Shown in pieces: positions 46,579 through 57,336 of a DNA stretch of 64,000 bases. Every line of letters begins with the position of its first letter. Within the stretch, counting starts at the first letter, position 1. The notes under the pieces were generated by a model. That model saw nothing but the letters and a program-made list of their open reading frames with translations. It searched no databases and was not told the DNA's origin. Source of the DNA: Stropharia rugosoannulata (Eukaryota > Basidiomycota > Agaricomycetes > Agaricales > Strophariaceae); assembly GCA_028532985.1 (NCBI GenBank), contig JANCIK010000012.1:248001-312000 (forward strand), written 5' to 3'. Both the position numbers and the translations under genes were made by a program.

Positions 46579-49500
46579 ATGATCTTCCTGTTCCCCCTCC
46601 CCATTTCCACCTGCTTTTGTACTCGCATCCATCCGAGCGTTGGCAACTTCATAGTATTACCACTTCTGCTATTGCTATACGCACCCGTTCCTGAAGGAGT
46701 GAGGGCAATTCGCATACCGGATGGAGGTTCACCAATTGCCTTAGGCTTGTACCACCTTCAGGTACAGCCACGCCAGCAGACCCAGCTGCAGCAGACGACA
46801 CAGCAACTGGAACCACAGACAACACCACAGACTATCCAGACACAGCCGACGGCGTCGTCAACTTTCGATTTTTGGTGGCCATACCCGTTCGCGACGGCTG
46901 ACCCCATTATTTCGTCCTCTGGCGGTACTAGCCCTAACTCGACTGCGGGGGCGACCTCCTCTGGGTCCTCTTCGGCTTTATTGCTGTCGTCTTTTGATGC
47001 CTCGTCAACCTCATACTCTTCGACCTCTTCTGTCTCTTTTTCATCGACCAGTGCCAGCACAAGTACCAGATCCAGCCCGAGCAATACGGCAAAACCCAAT
47101 CAAAACTCTAGTAGTAGTAATAATACTAATACACCACTCCCGGCTCTTATCCCTGCCTTTGCTGCCGTTGGCGTCTTTGCACTCGGTCTGCTGGCCTGGG
47201 TCGCGTACAGTACTTGGGCGCGGCGCAGGCGTCGTATCGGTCTGAGGGATGTCGAGGGAGTGGTGGAGAGTGGTGGACATCGAAGTGCGCCAGCTCATGC
47301 TCATAGACATGGGCATAGGCATAAGCACTGTCGCCCGCGTGGATGGGGTAAGGGGAAAGGGAAAGGATGGAAGGAAAAAGAAACTGACCACGATGGGGAG
47401 GAGCTGCTCTGCGGGCCGGAGTATGGCGTTGGGCTTGTAGGCGCAGATAGGGAAATGCAGATGGACGGACATCGGGGATGGAGACCATGCGACTCACCTC
47501 CGGTTCCTTCTTGGGCGGCGAGGGTGCCGGCGCCTGACAGGGCTTCAAAACGGGACGGCACGGCGCAGGCGCTGTGGACAAAACTGGGTCTGTGCGAGCC
47601 AGGGGAGGAAAGGGAGGAGGGAATAAAGTACGAGTATGACGAAGACGAAGACGAGGATGATGCTCACCTGGATCCATACGAACACGGGCGCATCGCACTC
47701 CCCAGCGTAGCACTCGTTACTAACCGTGTCCATAGTGGATTGAAACCTGGAGGGCAAACAGGGGAACGTGTCGTGGCTGATAAAGGAAGATGGGAGGAGG
47801 GAAGAATTGGCGAAGGAGGTCTGAGCGCCCGTCCTTCAGTCGCAACACGTCGTTCGGACGCGACAAGCGCCATGTTATGTGCCATGTACGAAAGCGCGAG
47901 TGAGAGTGGCGACGACGATGACCGTGTTAGGACGCTGACTCATCAGACCTCAGACACACAAGCAATTGACACGCACGACTGTATGGTTCAAGGACGAAAG
48001 AAACCAGAGCTGGGCTCGAGCTGGGGAGACAGAAACTATGCGAGCATACGCGCCAATCTCATTACCCGCGTGAAAGAGGCAGAGGACGCACGGGCGCGAA
48101 GCGCCAGCCGGGCGCTCGGGGGTGGTACTGCCGGGAATGCCTCTTTGCTTGCCGCAGAAGCCGACTCAGCTGCCGCGATCAGTGCCGACGGCGACGGCCG
48201 CGCCTTTCGACGTCCAGGCGGGGTAAGAAGAGTCGTAGGCGGAGCAAAGGGGATCGACGGTGGCGGTGAGCTCGAACGAGAGCAGATGGGACCCGACAAC
48301 GATATTATTTCAAGGGTGAACAATAGCACAACAGCCCGCGGCTCCCTGGCCGTCCAAGGAGAACGAGGACGACGCGGATTGCGAGGAGATGAGGGCGAGG
48401 GTGTGGCTTTTGTGAGAGGCAGTGGTCGCGGTGTTGGCGGCGTGGTAGGGGAGGGAGATGGGGACGGACGTGGACACGGGCCTGCGCACGCGGTCGCGCC
48501 ACCAGGACATGGGCGCACTGCACACGGTGGGCACGGACGAGCCGCGGAGCTACGCGCGGCCGAGGACACTCACACAACATCGTATACAGCTGGTGGCGCG
48601 CGCTCTGCATGCGCATACCCTCATAAGCATACCAACGCCTCAATTTCCGCGGAATACCAGATGCTCGGGAGCGCCCCATATACACAATTGCATTCAATTA
48701 AACCTTTGCGCTCAAGCGCCCATGCCACTGCTACTGCTGCACCGTGCCGCGGAGTTGGACAAAAGGACGCAGACAACGCGACGGGAGCGGGTCCGCGTCT
48801 AGCGGCGGGTCCACCCGCTAATATGAAGGAAGTATTTGACAAAATGGGGTTGGAGACGGGTGGCGATCAGGATGCCGCCGGCTTAGATTTTGAGGGGGAC
48901 GTCGAGTACGATCCTGTCTCGGGTGGTTCTATTACGCGAGCGTGGAGGCGGGGAAGTAAACGGAAACCCGGAGACCCGGACGCGGATGGCGGGGGACACC
49001 TGAATGGGCGTGGACGTGGAGATGGATATGGACGGTCGTATAACCAGAACTATAACCACGGAAATGGAGACCACCACATTGGAGGCGACAATTCAGACGA
49101 TGAATTAAAATACCTACCACCCGCGGTGCCTCTCAAGGCTAAGACTCAGATAAAGGCTGCGACATACACATCACCACCTCCGCGCGGACGACGCGGGTAC
49201 GCGCCGCTCAAAAGAGATACAGTCGAAGACGAGGGAGACAGGTACACCCGCGCGCCAGCGCGCCGGAGCCAGAGTCGCACGCAGACACGCAGTGCGAGTC
49301 GAGAGAATGAAGTGCATGCGGCACGTTGTGTCCGCAGCCCACTATCAGAAAGACACGTTCGGGCCCCAGGCGCGCTCCCCCAAAGCCCAGCACAACTCAT
49401 GAGCCCTGCGCTTGCGGCGCAGATGTGTTTCACTGCTGCGGGCGAGGGGATGGCAACGTCGCTGGGCCGGGGAGCTAGTGAAAAGGGACACAGAGGTCCA

Positions 49501-49845
49501 GAGGACATCTCAGACCGCCTCCCCGTTCCATTCCCCTCGAGCCCTATCAGTTCCACGCCGCCAAAAAGCTCGCGAAAGTCCCACTCTGCATTCCCCGCGC
49601 GTTTACGCAAAAAGTCACGCCCTAAGCCTGTGTCTGCGGCTGTGCCTTCGTCAACGCGCTCGACTGACGCGGCTAGCACGTCCCACCTGGACAAAACTCA
49701 CGATACCCCCAACGTGATTGAGGAGGCTGCACGGGAGCGCGTCGCACATCTCGTTGAGGTTGGATGGGGTGCGCGGGAGCGCGTCATTGGACTGGAGGCG
49801 CTCCGCAGTCTCAGCCCGACAGGGTTCGGGCGCGAACGAGCTTGA
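46579..49845 (+). CDS. Large intronless single-pass membrane protein, function unknown
   Basis: Uninterrupted frame of 1,088 codons from the ATG at 46579 (MIFLFPLPISTCF) to the stop at 49843-49845. A hydrophobic stretch FIVLPLLLLLYAPVPEGVRA near residues 23-43 is a likely signal peptide or anchor. Next come a Gln/Thr-rich segment, then a Ser/Thr-rich extracellular-type stalk (SSSALLLSSFDASSTSY, then many Ser-Thr). A clear transmembrane helix LIPAFAAVGVFALGLLAWVA follows at about residues 187-206, then a basic stop-transfer RRRRR. The remaining 870 residues are predicted cytoplasmic, rich in Gly, Arg, Asp and His. Two short related patterns occur, LWTKLGLCEPGEE and VFDKMGLETGGDQ. The layout (signal, Ser/Thr stalk, one helix, long tail) resembles fungal wall-stress sensors, but no WSC or other domain is visible. 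It is GC-richer than its neighbours and has no intron, unusual here. An upstream exon cannot be excluded. Confidence 0.7.
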   Translation: MIFLFPLPISTCFCTRIHPSVGNFIVLPLLLLLYAPVPEGVRAIRIPDGGSPIALGLYHLQVQPRQQTQLQQTTQQLEPQTTPQTIQTQPTASSTFDFWWPYPFATADPIISSSGGTSPNSTAGATSSGSSSALLLSSFDASSTSYSSTSSVSFSSTSASTSTRSSPSNTAKPNQNSSSSNNTNTPLPALIPAFAAVGVFALGLLAWVAYSTWARRRRRIGLRDVEGVVESGGHRSAPAHAHRHGHRHKHCRPRGWGKGKGKGWKEKETDHDGEELLCGPEYGVGLVGADREMQMDGHRGWRPCDSPPVPSWAARVPAPDRASKRDGTAQALWTKLGLCEPGEEREEGIKYEYDEDEDEDDAHLDPYEHGRIALPSVALVTNRVHSGLKPGGQTGERVVADKGRWEEGRIGEGGLSARPSVATRRSDATSAMLCAMYESASESGDDDDRVRTLTHQTSDTQAIDTHDCMVQGRKKPELGSSWGDRNYASIRANLITRVKEAEDARARSASRALGGGTAGNASLLAAEADSAAAISADGDGRAFRRPGGVRRVVGGAKGIDGGGELEREQMGPDNDIISRVNNSTTARGSLAVQGERGRRGLRGDEGEGVAFVRGSGRGVGGVVGEGDGDGRGHGPAHAVAPPGHGRTAHGGHGRAAELRAAEDTHTTSYTAGGARSACAYPHKHTNASISAEYQMLGSAPYTQLHSIKPLRSSAHATATAAPCRGVGQKDADNATGAGPRLAAGPPANMKEVFDKMGLETGGDQDAAGLDFEGDVEYDPVSGGSITRAWRRGSKRKPGDPDADGGGHLNGRGRGDGYGRSYNQNYNHGNGDHHIGGDNSDDELKYLPPAVPLKAKTQIKAATYTSPPPRGRRGYAPLKRDTVEDEGDRYTRAPARRSQSRTQTRSASRENEVHAARCVRSPLSERHVRAPGALPQSPAQLMSPALAAQMCFTAAGEGMATSLGRGASEKGHRGPEDISDRLPVPFPSSPISSTPPKSSRKSHSAFPARLRKKSRPKPVSAAVPSSTRSTDAASTSHLDKTHDTPNVIEEAARERVAHLVEVGWGARERVIGLEALRSLSPTGFGRERA

Positions 49846-50390
49846 GGGACGCACATTTACAGGGGCGGCGGGCGAAGAATTACACATCCGGTTGCGGTGA
49901 AATTGATTCTCGCCCAGTGCATGATGCATGTATCTGCTTAAGCCTAACATGATGAAGAAAGTTTATAGCATCGAAGCCGTGGACTGGTTGTGAAATTTTT
50001 CTCTGCAATTACAAAAATAGCATGTTGAAAAGTTTCAACTTCTTTTTATGTAAAGCCAACATGAGGGTTTAGCATCATAAAAAAGATGCCTTCGCTCTGC
50101 AGACCCACAAATTGAAATTCAATGCCATGTTCAATTCAGACTTCAAGCTTCAAGCTTCAAACTTTAAACTTCAATAAATAGTGATGAAGGCAATACAAGC
50201 AATTTCAATGGGACCTCGCCACGCTCGAGCCTGGCTCGTGTTTCTGCGTATCTTTCATGTTGAGATGTTTGGTATATTTCCTGTTTAGACTCTAACTCAT
50301 ATTTGACTCTTTGAGTAAGAAATACCGGAGCGGAGCGAGGCAGATCTTATGAGTATGTATATAAACAGCAAAAAAAACACAATAGGTTTA
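49846..50390. other. Intergenic region with short CTTCAAG repeats
   Basis: 3' side of the large membrane-protein gene. A small tandem array of CTTCAAG-like units lies at about 50143-50176. The run of A at 50370-50377 is a T-tract terminator for the tRNA gene on the opposite strand. Confidence 0.55.
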
Positions 50391-50462
50391 TACACCGAAG
50401 GGGAGTCGAACCCCTGCCGCTTGCTTGGAAGGCAAGCATGATAACCGCTTCACCATCGGTGT
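50391..50462 (-). tRNA. tRNA-Gly (anticodon TCC)
   Basis: Read on the minus strand the 72 nt fold as a cloverleaf. The acceptor stem ACACCGA pairs with TCGGTGT plus discriminator A. The D stem is GTGA/TCAT, the anticodon stem CTTGC/GCAAG with loop CTTCCAA (anticodon TCC, glycine GGA), and the T arm AGGGG-TTCGACT-CCCCT. No intron. The D stem contains a G-T pair. A run of seven or eight T about 15 nt downstream fits RNA polymerase III termination. Confidence 0.93.
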
Positions 50463-51318
50463 ATACTTTTGGTTTTAATACGGACATCCTGAATTTGCTG
50501 GGTCTTTGGTTATCTAAGAGACTTTGAATAAGTGTGGCGTAATCCGCCTGCTTCGAAGGGCTCGACGATGTGTTGATTCAAATTTTTTGGAGAACAAAGT
50601 CAAGTCACCCACATATTTCTCCGACTTGGAGTATACACTGCTTCAGTTGCTCGATGCCCATTCGCTCGATGGATCCTTATACACACTAATACTATGTAGT
50701 CATGTCTGCGTTTATCAGCTTGTCTTACTCATCGATTGATAGAAATTCAATGCTTTCAAGAGCCGAGTGCAATGTCTACGAGAAGTATGATGCTAACCAA
50801 AAGTTTACCAGAGATCGCGGGAAATCCTCTTCAGAATAGACAATGACGGAAAACATCAGATATTTACCATATGTTCTGAACCATTTAACACTTGTCTTGA
50901 TTCTTGTGTACAGTATCACAGGCCACTCCGAGCCTATACGTGAGCATATCCTTTGTGTATTAGGCTTCTACAAGGAGATAAGCATTAATTTAACTGTTAA
51001 TTTTGTATAGGCATGGTTGAAGGCGAATAACTTTACATAAGTGAGGTCACATTGGGCACCGCTTTTCTTTTAAAAGTACGGCAACGAACAGTGTAAACAT
51101 AAGATTCTCTGTCATCGGTTATGTTTTTCCCTGTTAAACATCTGCCGTGCTGTTGGATGACCGCTGCATAGGCTAGTACGCGAGAGATCGCGGGCCGACC
51201 TTCACTTCTCTGGGTGTATAAAAGGGAGCCTCGACGAGCAATAAGACCCAGCTCACTCATACAAAGCGAAAACAGCTTATTACATCACATCCTTTGTTCA
51301 TCTTCTAACTTACCAACA
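50463..51318. other. Intergenic region upstream of Kre9-like copy 2
   Basis: Mostly AT-rich with no gene. A TATAAAAG box at 51217-51224 (GTATAAAAGGGAGC) lies 95-100 bp before the Kre9-like ATG; the same 14-nt string precedes the small-peptide gene at 60.7 kb. Confidence 0.6.
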
Positions 51319-51880
51319 ATGAAGGTCACCAGTGTCATTGCTTTAGCGACCGCCTTCGTCTCCTATGCTGGTGCCATGTCTCTGAGCTCGCGCAGTGCCC
51401 AGGACGTCTTTGTTCCGACGATCACCAGCCCCACACTTGGAACTAAGTGGGTGGTTGGTACGACTGTCAATGTGACCTGGTAGGCATTTATTTCTGAGAG
51501 GATGTCAATTCATCCTAAATTTTGAATGTGAAGGGATACTTCAAATGCCCCAGTCCATATTACCAACAATATTGGCCAGGTTCAGCTCGCTCAGAATGAG
51601 GTTGCTACCCCAGGTATGTTACTTTTCAGATATTGACATACTTTACAGTCCTCATACCACATTACAGTCGTTCTCGCGGCTGGCTTCAACATTATTGACG
51701 GGTCCGTGAGCTTTACCGTCCCCAATGTCATCAATGGAACCTACGAAATTCTATGTAAGCCTCAGCTTCTATTCCAGAATTGCGTTGTTCATGTTCATTT
51801 TCACCCAATGAAAAGTGTTTGGTGATTCTGGGGACCTCTCTCCCCAGTTCACTATCACCGGCAGTAACAGCTTGTTCTGA
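51319..51880 (+). CDS. Small secreted Kre9/Knh1-domain protein, copy 2
   Basis: About 130 residues, four exons. Signal peptide MKVTSVIALATAFVSYAGAM, then the domain: SAQDVFVPTITSPTLGTKW, VVGTTVNVTW, NAPVHITNNIGQVQLAQNE, VVLAAGFNIIDGSVSFTV, PNVINGTYEI and VFGDSGDLSPQFTITGSNS. The stop follows two residues later (TGA at 51878-51880). Intron 1 starts at 51480 and splits the Trp codon, as in the other copies. No Ser/Thr-rich GPI tail. The TATA box is placed as for a strongly expressed gene. It is clearly closer to copies 3 and 4 than to copy 1. The F-box pseudogene B starts about 230 bp downstream on the opposite strand. Confidence 0.87.
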
Positions 51881-52109
51881 AGTCATAAACTAGTTGTTGC
51901 TGCCAGGATTTTTAAACAAGAGAGTCATATGGTGTATACAAACCTTACGGACAACTTATTACGGACTTCATATTTTGATGAATGAGAGTGCTTACAGTCG
52001 TGCGATGAATCATCATGAATCACGCACGTTAAAATGAAAATTTCAAAGGCACAAAATATCTTGTGCAGAACTGTTATGGACATGGATACCTCGGTCCCAT
52101 TTGTTTCTG

Positions 52110-53270
52110 ATGTCCGTTCCATCTCTTTCCCAGTTAATAAGCAGAATGCGACCAGACTGTTCATCAAACAACTTATTTCCCAAGAACAACAAGTCGTTTG
52201 AAGACCTAGTTTGCTGAGATAGCCCGGGAGATTTTGAGGTATGACAATTTGTGACTAATGTCGACGCCAATGGCAAAGGCAACGCTTTGTCCGATGCACG
52301 GACTCCTTGCATTCGCAGACCGGATTGATTCAGGCAAATCCCTATCTGGATAAAGTCCAATGGCGCCGAGGGTAAGGCATCGTGAAAAGTGAGCACAAAA
52401 AGGGACAAGTCGCGGAGTCAGACGAGTCTGAAAGTGTTCTTTGATGCAGTCTAATACATAGGTGTATGACGTGCGATTTTGTTGATTTTCCCCAACAAAG
52501 GAAACGTAAGGACCCAGAATCGATATCTTGTATACTGTGGAAATATCTGGGCGGTGCTAAAAAGAAGCCAAGAGGTTTGCTTTAAGGCCAGCTGTCCTCC
52601 GCAGTTCATCTAATACCAGAGTAACGCGCCAGATCTGCAATTTATGTTGGCGACCTGGAACATCACTGTCAAGGAAGCAGCTCAGAATGGATATAGCAAT
52701 TGTAAAAGCTAGGGTTGGAGAGTTAATGTCGTGGTCAACGGCCATAACACAGTCCCCATTTCTAAATTGGTCTGGCGTAAGCTGGGTTTTGTTGAAGCTA
52801 TCGGAGTCGAGGTCATAGCATGTCAAGACTCCGTAGTGGCCCAAGAAGAGAAGCTATCGTCCACCCGGAGCGGGATAGATGCATTCGAGCGGCACCGTAG
52901 GGCCTTTGAATGTACGCTCACGAGCAACATGAGTACCATTGGTTCTCCATCCACATTCTGCACTCTTTCAGAGTAAGAAGAGTTTCTGGAGCTCGTTAGA
53001 GGTATAAGTATAAGTATCCATAGCACACTCTAACACAGGTTGTATTACACTTGTGCTGATGTGTTCATTGACGAGGCCCCTCCGGATTATCCTGGACTCC
53101 GTTGCAGCCAGCAGGAAATTGCTTGTCTATTGTAACCCGTAGTTATTTACGGTCCAAATGGCTTAACGCAAGGGCTTACTTCCAGTCCAACCATTGCAAT
53201 ACCTCAATTAACAGCTCATGTGGGAGGGCCGATGCCAGACCAAATCTGTCATTATCGCAGAGAATTAGTG
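52110..53270 (-). pseudogene. F-box pseudogene B (full-length but decayed)
   Basis: Minus-strand decayed copy of the 38.1 kb F-box gene. It starts with a recognisable F-box (LPHELLIEVLQWLDWK, then stop) at about 53230-53180. The intron acceptor GGTTACAATAGAC is retained near 53135, so the copy came from DNA, not mRNA. Then follow SRIIRRGLVNEHISTS, GWRTNGTHVARER, a GGR-stop-LLFLG block where the Trp codon is TAG, YGVLTCYDLDSDSFNKTQLT and HKLQIWRVTLVLDELRR. A deletion or divergence then leads to the tail LFDEQSGRILLINWE. Several frameshifts occur. The last 320 bp (52128-52446) are almost identical to the end of pseudogene A. Confidence 0.82.
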
Positions 53271-53494
53271 CGACTCGAAGCAGAACATAACTGATAAAAA
53301 ACTGACTTGAGTTGGGGTCCTGACATTGGCTCCTCATACACAGTTAATTTCGTTTACATATTTGTAGTTGGTCTGCGGATAATAAACAGTAGGGCTTTCA
53401 CAGTACACGAAGTTGGTTTGAAGTTGGGCCAAAGATCTGGCAACTACCGTGAGAGAGTGAACCCACATAAGTACATCGCGTTTAATTATTATTT

Positions 53495-54766
53495 TCACAT
53501 GCCCACCCCGCCGTCATCCACAAAAACCCATCCGAAACTCCGAATCTCCCCGCCCCGCACCCCGAAGAAAAGTTCAGTCTCATACACCCAGTGAACGACG
53601 CCAACAATGCAGTCACCAAGCGCAGTAACGTATCGTTCAGCATTTTTTCCAGCTTCAGCTGATGCCGGATTCATGTCACCTGCACCGGAGCCCCATATCC
53701 AGGCGAGCCCCCCTCGTGGAGGTCGTGAGGTAAAGGCGTTGCAGACCTGACTTGCCGCATCTTTGAATCTCGAAAACGTGTCGCGCAGCCTGCCGCCGAT
53801 CACATTTACTGCGCCCTGCACAGAAAGTGTGCGCGTACGCATGAGGATTGAGACAGCATTAGGATAGACGTTGGTGGCATTCGCGCTCTGTCGGCAGTAT
53901 GCAGCGACGTCCTGAAAATCAAGGTTAGTATGCTCGTATGTGTTCTCAGAATACCAGAAAAAAATTGAGCAACCAAATGCATATACTTACTGTAGAAAGC
54001 GCTATAATATCTAGGGCCGTCTGACGCAGAGTATCAAGCGCCTCCGAGGCTGCAGCGGGAGAAGTTGCCCTGTCAATCTCCGGCACGGCAACGACCTCGA
54101 GGAGCTCTGCTAACGCGAGGACCATTCCTACTCCGTGCAACTCACGCCTCAATGCAAGATATGCATCAATGGAGTCAATAGACGCCGGATGTGAACCACC
54201 TCCAGGGGCTCGAATAGTAAGCGCTCTTTGCGAAGAGCGAAATGCATACACGGAGTTCGCGAAGTTCGAATGCCATTCTTCGGGCGCCCGCGCCAGGAAG
54301 GGTACAAGCCGCGGAAGAATGCTGACATATTGAATGTATGCGTCGTAAACGAAATTCAATTGGATAGCCAATTGACTCACCCTTTCAGTATACCGTGCGT
54401 TTCCAGTGCCGAAACACCTTCTTTCGCATCCAGGCTTTCCTGCCACACGCTCTCCATCCCCCCTTCCTCTTCAATCAGAGCAGAGTAGAAAAGGAGTGTC
54501 ATGAAGTCCATCAGGATACACAACTGGGGCATATCACACTTTGGGAAACATATCCCCGCCAGCAGACCGATTTTCGCTGACGCCAGGCACGCCTGTGCAT
54601 GGTCTGTCATCGCCAGTTCCTTTGCAGCCCATGCCGCGCTATCATCCGTTGCATGTTTGCAATGCCTATTCGTACGCAGCTCCAGGGACTCGATAAGGGC
54701 GACGAGATCCGGAAGTTGGAAGCTCTTGTTGTTGTTGTTGCTGCTGCTGCTGTTGTTGGCCGACAT
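53495..54766 (-). CDS. Terpenoid-synthase-fold protein lacking the metal-binding motifs
   Basis: Three exons from the ATG at 54764-54766 (MSANNSSSSNNNNKSFQLPD, over a TTG/CTG microsatellite) to the stop at 53495. The overall pattern follows basidiomycete class I sesquiterpene synthases: PQLCILMDFMTLLF before the first metal site, APEEWHSNFANSVYAF, SIDAYLALRRELHGVGMVLA (the helix with the pyrophosphate-sensing Arg), LDIIALSTDVAAY, then SVQGAVNVIGGRLRDTFSRF. At the Asp-rich position, where active enzymes have D(D/E)xxD, this protein has FYSALIEEE. At the NSE position, ND-x-x-S-x-x-x-E, it has TDVAAYCRQS, so Asn, Ser and Glu are Thr, Ala and Gln. Frames and splice sites are clean, so it looks like an expressed, non-catalytic or re-purposed homologue. 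No P450 or other terpene-pathway gene adjoins. Family assignment is by pattern, not by search. Confidence 0.65.
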
Positions 54767-55542
54767 TCCAGCGATGCTTATTACTTCTTGTCGTCAATGT
54801 TGGTGTCCTTGGTTCAAGTTAAACCAACCACGAGGCATAGATTTCATCGCCGAAGCGTGCCTGCAGGATTCTTTTCATTGGGGCATAGAAGCAGGCCATT
54901 AGGACAGTTTTCGTAAAGGTTTCCTTGCAGCCGCGAATTCAACATCCAGTCGGTGTTGCTCCGGTTGCACAGGCAAAGGGAAGGGGATTCGGCAGAGTGT
55001 ACGAGTCTCTCTGGGGTTTCTCAGAATCTCAGCTGAGAAAGAAACAAGAAAGAACACAAACTGGATGCCATCAGCTTCGCTGGCCCGGGCCTGCTAGGGG
55101 GCAAACAGCCCTCGGCGGCTGCCGATCTCGGGGATCGAGCGCGTATGGATGCGTTGTGCACGCATGCCAAATCGGACGCGAGCTAGCCTGCCGGCGTTAC
55201 GCTCTGAAGCAAACAGAATAGGAGAGTCTCGGGTGCGTTCACAAGCGCAGATGGGGAATAAGAGAGAGAGATTGTCGACCCCGTGCAAGGAAACGCTTTT
55301 GTAACGCACTGTTTGCTTACTGGCACCCGCTTCTCTGGGCGTCTTCCTGAGCTCCTTGACCTACCCTCAAGCTAGTCGCACGAGCATGATCTCGGACAGT
55401 ATCAAATATCAAACAATAAGTGTTATTATCGGCAGCGACCTGAGTTTCGCACAGGTTAGTGTTCTAAAAACGCGAAACACATTTTTGCAGAAACGCAGGG
55501 AGTCGCCCATAACCTTCGGTTGAGTAGATTCACATGACACCC
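54767..55542. other. Intergenic region
   Basis: Upstream side of the terpene-synthase-like gene and 3' side of Kre9-like copy 3. Open frames at 54925-55221 (plus) and 55094-55309 (minus) have no recognised features. Nothing else supported. Confidence 0.45.
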
Positions 55543-56115
55543 TTAGAACTGACTATTACTGCCGGTAATAGTGAAGACAGGGGAGACATCTCCAGAGTCC
55601 CCAAACACTATTCTCTTGTTAGCAATTGAAGTAATGCAAACTGGTCTAATGCAACTTACATTGAATTCTGTAAGTCCCGTTAATGACGTTCGGGACGACG
55701 AAGCTTACGGTGCCATCGAGGATGCTGAATCCCTCGGCAAGCACGACTGCGCTGTGTTAGCAAGAGTTGGGCTTCAAACTTCGAAACAAAACATACCAGG
55801 GGTGGCGAGACCGGTCTTATCAGCGAGCTGAACCTGGCCAATGTGGTTGGTGATATGAACAGGAGCATTGTCGGTTTCCCTGTGCACGGAGATTAAAGGT
55901 CATCTTCTAAGCTTTCCAAATCACAAGATAATAATTGACAGAGTTAATATTTACCATGTCACAGAGACCGTAGTGCCAACTACCCACGTTGTCGCCGCAG
56001 TGGGGCTGGTGATTGTCGGAACGAAAACATCCTGAGCGCTGCGTGCAACTAGAGATACAGCCTGTACCGAAGACGCGATGGCCGCAGCAAAAACCATGAC
56101 ACTGGTGAACTTCAT
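55543..56115 (-). CDS. Small secreted Kre9/Knh1-domain protein, copy 3
   Basis: ATG at 56113-56115; signal peptide MKFTSVMVFAAAIASSVQA. The domain reads SAQDVFVPTITSPTAATTW, VVGTTVSVTW, NAPVHITNHIGQVQLADKTG, VVLAEGFSILDGTVSFVV, PNVINGTYRI and VFGDSGDVSPVFTITGSNS, ending QF* (TAA at 55545-55543). Four exons with the shared intron positions. A TATAAAAGG box (minus strand, 56202-56210) lies about 90 bp upstream. It forms a tandem pair with copy 4; the third exon is almost the same in both, and the upstream non-coding DNA is also duplicated. Confidence 0.87.
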
Positions 56116-57336
56116 ACTTGCTTATAATGCCTGAGATACTAGTACTATGAGGTGCGAGGCTTTGAAGGGATGGTGTTGATAACTCTGGTAGATGTTAGAG
56201 ACCTTTTATACAGTCAACAAGCACATTAGCCGGTCCGTGTCCGAGCCATTGCAACCAATGCCACACTCGATTATTTTCAGTGGAACGTCCTCTACGGTCG
56301 GAAGATCGCTACTCTCAATGTCATACCCACAATTTTGTATGTGACAGTATGTCATCATCTGTGGTCTAATTATGTCGTATCGTAGGACATGCTTACGAAT
56401 AGTTCGACCCCGTTATAAAGACCTAGAGAATACAATTTTTTACTCTTTCGCGACTGAATCCTGAATTACATATCCTGGAGAGAGAAAAACTTACCCAATT
56501 TCTTGACCCATGATCCACAATTTTTTTGTTGAGTCCAGACGTACAGACAATTCGTAGATGAATACCATTCGATGGCATTGTACCATGGGATGTCATTTCC
56601 GGGTAGATGAAGCCGATGTAAGGGGGAACTCCATTTCAAACCGTTATCACTCCGGGCGGGATGGACAAAGATAAAAAGACTACTCAATACTCTTTCAGAT
56701 AGATGAGTACATCCTGCGTCAACCGGCTTTACTCAGTTTGAATTTTATATCAACAGGGTAATACAAATAAGAGATTGTATGTGCATATTTCTACGCAATA
56801 CGACGCGTGAGATAATATATTCACTGTCCCACAAGATCTTACCACGCTCAATGATTCTCCTTCGAAGATCGGAGAACACTCAAAATAGTAGGCGTGTCAT
56901 ATCACTCCGTCCCTCACGCATAATGAGAAGTTATCGGACACGCCAATGATAGCTGACCCGGGCTATAATTCAGAAGCATGAGTCCCCAGGGCCCCATCTC
57001 TAATGGTTGATTTTTGTGGACATCATGCGTCATACATCATGTTCCGTCACCTATTGGCAATCTTTAGTCAAAGACATGTCTCCTCGTGTACTAAATAAAA
57101 TATAAGAGGCGAACATTTGATGTTACTTGGCCAAACAAGATAGAAAGAACGCAGTGTTTCAAGCTGTATGTACTAATTTATGTATCTATCAATAATGTCA
57201 TGATGCAGATATCTCGTACTTACTTTACCGGTTGGTGAACTAAATTTAGAAAGCAAATTACTATTTATGGAAAGTCATATGTCCAAATGAAATACAAGAA
57301 GCTATCGGCACCGTTTAGTCGAGCGACGACATGCCC
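56116..57336. repeat. Upstream region of copy 3; left unit of a tandem duplication
   Basis: Non-coding DNA upstream of copy 3 that matches the region upstream of copy 4 in several blocks. Examples are CCAGACGTAC at 56536 and 58359, CACGCTCAATGATT at 56842 and 58541, GATCGGAGAACACTCAAA at 56868 and 58570, and ATCATGCGTC / TTCATGCGTC at 57021 and 58663. The offset of about 1.7-1.8 kb equals the offset of the two genes. No intact second gene is visible inside it. Confidence 0.7.

Noticed and set aside
50391..51318. Mobile-element insertion site next to the tRNA gene
   Set aside because: No terminal repeats, target duplication or transposase remnants seen beside the tRNA.
56466..56687. 73-codon minus-strand frame upstream of Kre9-like copy 3
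   Set aside because: The matching place in the duplicated unit has stop codons, so it is not maintained as coding.
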